A DNA stretch of 64,000 bases from Halomarina pelagica. Lineage in GTDB: Archaea; Halobacteriota; Halobacteria; Halobacteriales; Haloarculaceae. A program made the translations under genes and the position numbers. A model generated the notes under the pieces. The model worked only from the letters and a program-made list of their open reading frames with translations. It searched no databases and was not told the DNA's origin. This document shows positions 59,561-64,000 of the stretch, piece by piece; the stretch's first letter is position 1, and each line of letters starts with the position of its first letter. The stretch covers positions 3,348,001 to 3,412,000 of the forward strand of contig NZ_CP100454.1 in assembly GCF_024228315.1 (NCBI RefSeq). Reading direction: 5' to 3'.

Positions 59561-59737
59561 TGCCCGTCAATCCCGGAGCGACCGCTACAAGCTTTCGATG
59601 CTCGCCCGCCCGCGAATTCGGGATCCGACAGCGCGCCGTCCGCGTAGGCCTCGGCGATGGTACCACGGCCCGCGATGGCGATGTCCATGCGCCTCCGAGG
59701 ACAGACGGAGACGATTGAACCGTGACGATGGGAGGGG

Positions 59738-61039
59738 CTATCGGTCCCGCTCGTACGCCCCGCGCCGCTCGTACTCGCCGCGCCGCCGCACGACCGACGG
59801 CGTGCGACACATCCCCGGCGCGCCCGTCGCCTGCGGGACGACGCAGTTGTTGCAGTTCTCGCAGGCGACCGCCGCGCTCGCGTCGGCCAGCAGCCGCGCC
59901 GGGAGGCGCGGTTCGGCGTAGAACGGGCGGGCGAGGCCGACCGCGTCGCACGCCGTCCCGAGGAGGCGATCGATCCCCTCGCGAGTGCGGATGCCTCCCT
60001 CGCAGAGGACGGGAACGTCCACTCGCTCGCGAACCGCGCGGCACAGGTCCGCATTCCAGCGCGGCTCGAAGCCGTTCGCCGCGGCACTGACGCGCGTCAG
60101 CGCCCGAACGAGCGCCGCTCGCCGCCGACCGCCGAACGCGGCCTCGTAGCCGGGTTGAAACTGGGACGCCTCCCAGGTGCGCCTGGGGTACTCCCCCCGG
60201 ACGAGGCTCATGTCCCAGAACGTCGATCCCTCGACGGGGACGAGCGCGTCGTATCCGTAGTCGGCGAGTCGGACGGCGATCTCGACGGCGTCGGTGGGGG
60301 AGAGTCCCCGCCGAACGAACGGCGGCCGGCGCGACTCCGTCGGCACCTTCGTCATCAGCGGGACGTCTCCCGCCCGCTCGCGGACCTCGTCGTGGACGAG
60401 TTCGAGGAAGCGCGCACCGTCGGCGAACTCGTCGCTCCGCCGGTTGTAGTACGGAGAGAGGAACTGCTGGACGAGCCCCGCGTTCGCCCCCGCGAGGTGG
60501 ACGCCGTCGTATCCGACGTCGGTCGCCCGACGCGCCGCCCGCCCGAAGTCGGCGGCGAGGTCGTACACGTCCCCGGTCGAGAGCACGTGCGGGTCGTACT
60601 CCAGCGCGCCGACGCAGTCGAGCGCCCGCAGGACCCCCGGAGGACGCGAGACGGCGAGTTGTCGGAGTTCGGGATGCGCGGCGCGGTACCCGCGGTGCCA
60701 CGTCTCGAGACACCGGAGTCCGCCGTGATCGAGCTGTATCGCGATACGCCCGCCATGGTCGTGGACGGCGTCAGTGACCGCCCGAAGGCGATCCGCCTTC
60801 TCGGCGGTGTCGATCCGCGTCATGTTCGGCGCGACGCAGCCGCCCTCCCCGCGAACGATCGTCGCGCCCTGGAAGATCAGCCCCGCGCCGGAGGCGGCCG
60901 CCGGTTCGAGTTCGTCCGCCAGGCGCTCGCCGGCGTCGGGTCCGTCGCCGACGCACTCGAGGAGCGGCGCGCGGTAGAGGCGATTGGGCACGCGCAGTCC
61001 GCCGATCTCGAGCGGCGCGTCGAGCGGGACCGTGGTCAT
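59738..61039 (-). CDS. Old Yellow Enzyme family NADH:flavin oxidoreductase
   Basis: This 433-residue FMN-binding TIM barrel is likely an ene-reductase or dienoyl-CoA reductase-like protein. VPNRLYRAPLLE near 17, RIAIQLDHGGLR near 98, VHLAGANAGLVQQFLSPYYN near 180 and CEGGIRTREGIDRLL near 345 are typical. Usual motifs are H-G-x-x-H-G and R-x-D. The C-terminus has CENCNNCVVPQATGAPGMC, so an iron-sulphur cluster is possible. A C-terminal FAD/NAD domain, present in 2,4-dienoyl-CoA reductase, is missing. Substrate unknown. Confidence 0.85.
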   Translation of the reverse strand: MTTVPLDAPLEIGGLRVPNRLYRAPLLECVGDGPDAGERLADELEPAAASGAGLIFQGATIVRGEGGCVAPNMTRIDTAEKADRLRAVTDAVHDHGGRIAIQLDHGGLRCLETWHRGYRAAHPELRQLAVSRPPGVLRALDCVGALEYDPHVLSTGDVYDLAADFGRAARRATDVGYDGVHLAGANAGLVQQFLSPYYNRRSDEFADGARFLELVHDEVRERAGDVPLMTKVPTESRRPPFVRRGLSPTDAVEIAVRLADYGYDALVPVEGSTFWDMSLVRGEYPRRTWEASQFQPGYEAAFGGRRRAALVRALTRVSAAANGFEPRWNADLCRAVRERVDVPVLCEGGIRTREGIDRLLGTACDAVGLARPFYAEPRLPARLLADASAAVACENCNNCVVPQATGAPGMCRTPSVVRRRGEYERRGAYERDR

Positions 61040-61125
61040 CGATCTTCGGTGAGACGAGCGCGCACAAAAGCTTGCAGGGGAAACGTCGGCCGGCGTCTAC
61101 GGACGTCCACGGACGTCCGCAGACC

Positions 61126-61500
61126 TCAGGCGGCGTCGAGACAGTCGACGACGACCGGGAGGACTCGCTTCACTTGCGCGCCGTCCTCCACGAAGACGAT
61201 GGCGCGGGGCGGACGGCTCGCCTTCGGACGGACGCGGAGCCCCCGCTCCGCCGCCGCCCGGGGGAGTGCGTCGAGACCGATGCGGAACTCGACGCGCGTG
61301 CGGTCCTGGTGGACGTAGACCTCCGCGACGCGCTCGCCCTCCCGCTCGACGGCGTAGGCGAACTCCCCGAACTGATCGCCGTCCGCGTCGCGAACGTCGA
61401 CCAGTTCGAGGCCGGCGAGCGGTCCGTCGGTCCGGGCGACGAGTTCGCTCGCGAGCAGTTCGGCGATCCGGCGACCGTCGGTCACCCGTTCGTCGGTCAT
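61126..61500 (-). CDS. Hypothetical haloarchaeal protein
   Basis: The protein has 124 residues. Helix VTDGRRIAELLASELVA at the start, then an alternating beta pattern (LELVDVRDADGDQF; EREGERVAEVYVHQDRTRVE) and IVFVEDGAQVKRVLPVVVD. No membrane segments or cysteine motifs except near the end. I recognise no family. ATG 61500 is 128 nt from the DUF1028 frame, in opposite direction. Confidence 0.6.
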   Translation of the reverse strand: MTDERVTDGRRIAELLASELVARTDGPLAGLELVDVRDADGDQFGEFAYAVEREGERVAEVYVHQDRTRVEFRIGLDALPRAAAERGLRVRPKASRPPRAIVFVEDGAQVKRVLPVVVDCLDAA

Positions 61501-61628
61501 GATCGAGCTACCCCCTCTACCCGTATCCCTCCGACGATTCGGGGGAGACGAGCGAACGGTTCGGCGGCTCCGGGTCCGAAGGCGGTCGCTTCTCGAAGCG
61601 ATTTGGTCGCCCCGCCGCGACTCGGCAC

Positions 61629-62288
61629 GTAACGTTCAGCATCTGCGTCCGCGAGACCCGACCGGCCGACGACGGTGAGTACGTCCGATTCGGCGTCGCT
61701 GTGGCGACGAACACCCCCGGAATCGGCGTGTTCTGTCCGTTCGTCTCGGAGAACGGGTCGGTGGCGACGCAGCACTACACCGTCGGCGAGGTCGGCCCGC
61801 GCCTGCTCGGGTATCTCGACGACGGCCTCCGTGCCGACGACGCGGTCGCCGCTACCCTCGCCGCGGTCTCACGGCCCCACCTCCGACAGGTCCACGCGCT
61901 CTGCCGCGAGGCGAGAGGCGTCCACCACGGCGACGCGCCACCCGTCTACGGCGACCGCGTCGGGGAGCGCTACTCGGTGGCCGGCAACACGCTCGCCGGC
62001 GAGGGGGTGCTCGATGCGATCGCGGCGGCGTTCGAACGCGGCGATCCGGACCGTGAACTCGCCGTTCGGCTGATCGAGGCGCTCGCCGCCGGCGAGGAGG
62101 CGGGCGGCGACCGACGGGACGACGACGTTCGGAGCGCCGCCGTCCGCGTCGTCGATCCCGGCGCGCCGCTCGCGAACGAGTGGTACAACGACCTCCGAGT
62201 CGACGCGTCGCGGACGCCGATCGCCGATCTCACGGAGCAGTACGGGTTGGCGAAGGACTACCACGCGGAAGCGGCGGCCGAGTGGTGA
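61629..62288 (+). CDS. DUF1028 family protein with apparently lost start codon
   Basis: The recognisable protein begins (position 61629) with GTA in place of a start: V-TFSICVRETRPADDGEYV and then RFGVAVATNTPGIG, the usual family N-terminus. The first usable start is GTG 61701, giving 195 residues and losing about 24. Later motifs (YSVAGNTLAGEGVLDAIAAA, EALAAGEEAGGDRR) are intact. DUF1028 proteins are Ntn-hydrolase-like and act on unknown amide substrates; the lost strand may carry the nucleophile. No upstream in-frame ATG, GTG or TTG is seen for 120 nt. Confidence 0.7.
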   Translation, partial: VTFSICVRETRPADDGEYVRFGVAVATNTPGIGVFCPFVSENGSVATQHYTVGEVGPRLLGYLDDGLRADDAVAATLAAVSRPHLRQVHALCREARGVHHGDAPPVYGDRVGERYSVAGNTLAGEGVLDAIAAAFERGDPDRELAVRLIEALAAGEEAGGDRRDDDVRSAAVRVVDPGAPLANEWYNDLRVDASRTPIADLTEQYGLAKDYHAEAAAEW

Positions 62289-62381
62289 AGCGGTGAAGAC
62301 GTGCCCGAATCGCTGTCGTCACCCCGCTCACATCCACGTCTCTCCACCTCACGTCTCTCCACCTCACGTTCACGTCTCCGC

Positions 62382-62822
62382 TCACAGCTCCGCCCGCGCG
62401 CGGGCGGCGTGATCGCTCACGTCCACGCCCCTGCGGTGGGCGTAGAGGACGGCGGCGGCCTCGATCGTGAGGCCGAGGTCCGACTGGAGGGCGTTGATGC
62501 CCGCGACGGCCTCCTGCTTCGCCTCGCCCGAATCGACGAGCGCGTCGAGGAGCCGCTGAAACGTGCTCCGGCGCTGGATGATGGACTCGTCCGGGCGGAA
62601 ATCGTCGGGGATCGATTCGTCGTCCGCGTCGAACGCGACGACGAGGTCGCCGTCCTCGCGGATGAGGAGCCCCTCGCTGACGGCCACGTCGAGGAGCCGC
62701 TTGGCCTGATCGGGCGAGAACCAGTCGCGGTCGAGCGAGAGGGCGACGACGAACTCGCTCTCGGCGATGCGCTCGCGCCCTCTCGCGCGAAACGGTGCGG
62801 CGACGGCCTGCCGGAGACTCAT
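62382..62822 (-). CDS. DUF2240 family protein
   Basis: The protein has 146 residues. MSLRQAVAAPFRARGRERIA starts the protein, then ESEFVVALSLDRDWFSPDQA, KRLLDVAVSEGLLIREDGDL and STFQRLLDALVDSGEAKQEA. These are the conserved pieces of the archaeal DUF2240 family, whose function is unknown but which has a winged-helix look. ATG 62822 is chosen. It is divergent from the S8e gene, with 81 nt between starts. Confidence 0.75.
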   Translation of the reverse strand: MSLRQAVAAPFRARGRERIAESEFVVALSLDRDWFSPDQAKRLLDVAVSEGLLIREDGDLVVAFDADDESIPDDFRPDESIIQRRSTFQRLLDALVDSGEAKQEAVAGINALQSDLGLTIEAAAVLYAHRRGVDVSDHAARARAEL

Positions 62823-62870
62823 TGATGGGGGAGGCGTCGCCGGCGTCCTAACACTGTCGGTCCGCATCGA

Positions 62871-62880
62871 GCGTTTTAAG
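62871..62880 (+). promoter_or_regulatory. TATA-like box of rps8e
   Basis: GCGTTTTAAG lies 24-33 nt before the ATG at 62904, where the TATA box of a leaderless haloarchaeal gene is expected. Confidence 0.55.
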
Positions 62881-62903
62881 CACCTCTCGGGACACTCCAC
62901 CGT

Positions 62904-63281
62904 ATGAAGTTCCAGGGACGCTCCCGGACCAAGCGTACCGGCGGTCGACGCCGCCCGATCCGCAAGAAGCGCAAGCACGAACTCGGCGCGACCCCGACGG
63001 AGACCCGCGTCGGCGACGCGAAACTCAAGACCGTCGACACGCGCGGCGGCAACGTGAAGGTCCGCGCGATCTCCACGGACGTGGCGAGCGTGGCGACGGA
63101 CGACGGCGTCGTCTCGGCCACCATCAACGGCGTCACGCGGAACGACGCCAACCCGAACTACGTCCGCCGAAACATCATCACCAAGGGTGCCGTCATCGAC
63201 ACGTCCGCCGGAACGGCCCGCGTCACCTCCCGCCCCGGACAGGACGGGCAGGTCAACGCCGTCCTCGTGGACGACCAGTAG
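62904..63281 (+). CDS. rps8e: 30S ribosomal protein S8e
   Basis: This 125-residue protein of the small subunit, archaeal/eukaryotic type, starts MKFQGRSRTKRTGGRRRPI, continues RKKRKHELGATPTETRVG, and has NPNYVRRNIITKGAVIDTSA near 85, the S8e hallmark. Like most ribosomal proteins it is basic at the N-terminus. There is a TATA box upstream and no co-transcribed gene. Confidence 0.96.
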   Translation: MKFQGRSRTKRTGGRRRPIRKKRKHELGATPTETRVGDAKLKTVDTRGGNVKVRAISTDVASVATDDGVVSATINGVTRNDANPNYVRRNIITKGAVIDTSAGTARVTSRPGQDGQVNAVLVDDQ

Positions 63282-63452
63282 GTCCGTTCGGTTCTCCTTC
63301 GTCTCCTTCCGCCACCCGTTCTAGCTCCTGATCCGAGCGTCGTCGGCGCAGAGGACGGGTCGGTGCGACGATCGAGCACGGTCGAGCAGGTGTAACGAGC
63401 GCGCTCGAGAAGCAGCCGGCTTCGGTCGGTGCGTAGACGGCGACGGCTACAG

Positions 63453-64000
63453 CTACGGCTTCGGTGCGGCCTTCTGCAGCGCCGTCTCGGCGATGTTGCC
63501 ACCGTAGTCCGCGCTCCTGCCGAGCGAGTCCACGACGAGACCGAGCAGCTGGGCCTGTTGGGGGTCGAGTTCGCGGATGAGCTTGTCGACCTCGCGGGCC
63601 CGCTTGTCGATCTCGTCTACGCGTTCGCGGGCCTCGTTGGCGAGGCGGGTCGCGCGCTCGGAATCGTCCTCGAGGAGCGCGTCCATCGCCGTCTCGGTGA
63701 CGTTTCCCGCCTCGGCGAGCAGTTCCTGGAGCCCGTCTGCGGCCTCCTCGGGAGTCGCGTCCAGTTCGAGGGCGTGCTCCGCGACCTTCGTCGCGTGGTC
63801 GGCGATGCGCTCGAGTTGCCGGGCGCTCGAGTGGTAGTCGAAGCAGACCTCGCGACCGAGACCGACCTCGGTGGCGGTGCTCGGATCGCGCAGGACGGAC
63901 CGGAACACCCGAGAGGTCATGTACCACAGGCGATCGACGTCGTCGTCGCGCTCGATGACGTCCTGGGCGAGGTCGTCGTCGTCCTCGATCAGCGCCGTGA
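63453..64000 (-). CDS. PhoU-domain phosphate uptake regulator, 5' end outside window
   Basis: The frame stays open to the window edge, so the start is beyond 64000. Seen: the second PhoU repeat, DDDVDRLWYMTSRVFRSVL, SARQLERIADHATKVAEHA and GLVVDSLGRSADYGGNIAET, whose E/D-rich helices bind metal clusters in PhoU. Haloarchaeal members often carry an AbrB-like head, which would be in the unseen part. The protein modulates Pst phosphate transport and the Pho response. The 171-nt gap to S8e has no gene. Confidence 0.85.
   Translation of the reverse strand, partial: TALIEDDDDLAQDVIERDDDVDRLWYMTSRVFRSVLRDPSTATEVGLGREVCFDYHSSARQLERIADHATKVAEHALELDATPEEAADGLQELLAEAGNVTETAMDALLEDDSERATRLANEARERVDEIDKRAREVDKLIRELDPQQAQLLGLVVDSLGRSADYGGNIAETALQKAAPKP

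Noticed and set aside
59557-59688. 43-residue minus-strand ORF (MDIAIAGRGTIAEAYADG) overlapping the start of pyrF
   Set aside because: It looks partly protein-like but is short, overlaps pyrF in another frame and matches no family I know; not strong enough to list as a gene.

Overview
The window is a piece of a haloarchaeal chromosome (class Halobacteria). It is very GC-rich and the predicted proteins are strongly acidic. Archaeal-type TATA boxes lie about 25-35 nt before start codons with little or no leader. The gene content is archaeal: ribosomal protein S8e, methenyl-tetrahydromethanopterin cyclohydrolase, archaeal phosphoglycolate phosphatase, preQ0 synthesis genes, a HalOD1 protein, an AsnC-TRASH regulator and TatA. 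I cannot name the genus from the sequence alone.

Layout. 1-4.9 kb: nucleoside import and salvage (ABC ATPase and two permeases, cytidine deaminase, uridine phosphorylase) and a rhodanese. 4.9-6.15 kb: a gene-free block of repeats with a long array of unrelated short hairpins, a probable IS200/IS605-type remnant and a gene-end repeat. 6.1-11.4 kb: type II NADH dehydrogenase, an HTH regulator, a sugar epimerase, a DUF389 membrane protein and arginase. 11.5-15.2 kb: a Trm9-like methyltransferase, then a trehalose operon (hypothetical, otsA, otsB). 15.3-22.3 kb: tRNA-Gly and tRNA-Arg, each followed by echoes of its own 3' end, with regulators, a CBS protein, an MFS transporter, an HD hydrolase, a peroxiredoxin and tatA between them. 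22.3-28.6 kb: GNAT, HalOD1, an MBL hydrolase overlapping a shrunken MoaD-like ORF, aldehyde dehydrogenase, a wHTH-HicB-HicA module and a methyltransferase. 28.7-35.7 kb: an XPB-like helicase and the preQ0 genes queD-queE and queC, with PEP carboxylase between them.

36.1-37.8 kb holds a notable pair: two paralogous secreted proteins with curlin-like Q/N/G repeats, one acidic and one very lysine-rich, sharing a promoter box, signal peptide and C-terminus. 38.4-44.8 kb is mixed housekeeping plus a lower-GC serine hydrolase that looks acquired. 44.9-57.8 kb holds metabolic and enzyme genes (sugar isomerase, S9 peptidase, aroA, phosphodiesterase, Fe-ADH-like, mch, GTPBP1-like GTPase, pgp, MBL hydrolase, J-domain protein). 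58-64 kb: a zinc-ribbon protein, a second, inverted copy of the 5-kb repeats, pyrF, an Old Yellow Enzyme homologue, a DUF1028 gene whose start codon seems lost, DUF2240, S8e and the edge of a PhoU gene.

The candidates for an undescribed system are the oppositely charged curlin-like pair and the tandem hairpin array. Functions are assigned from motifs read by eye; no database search was run.
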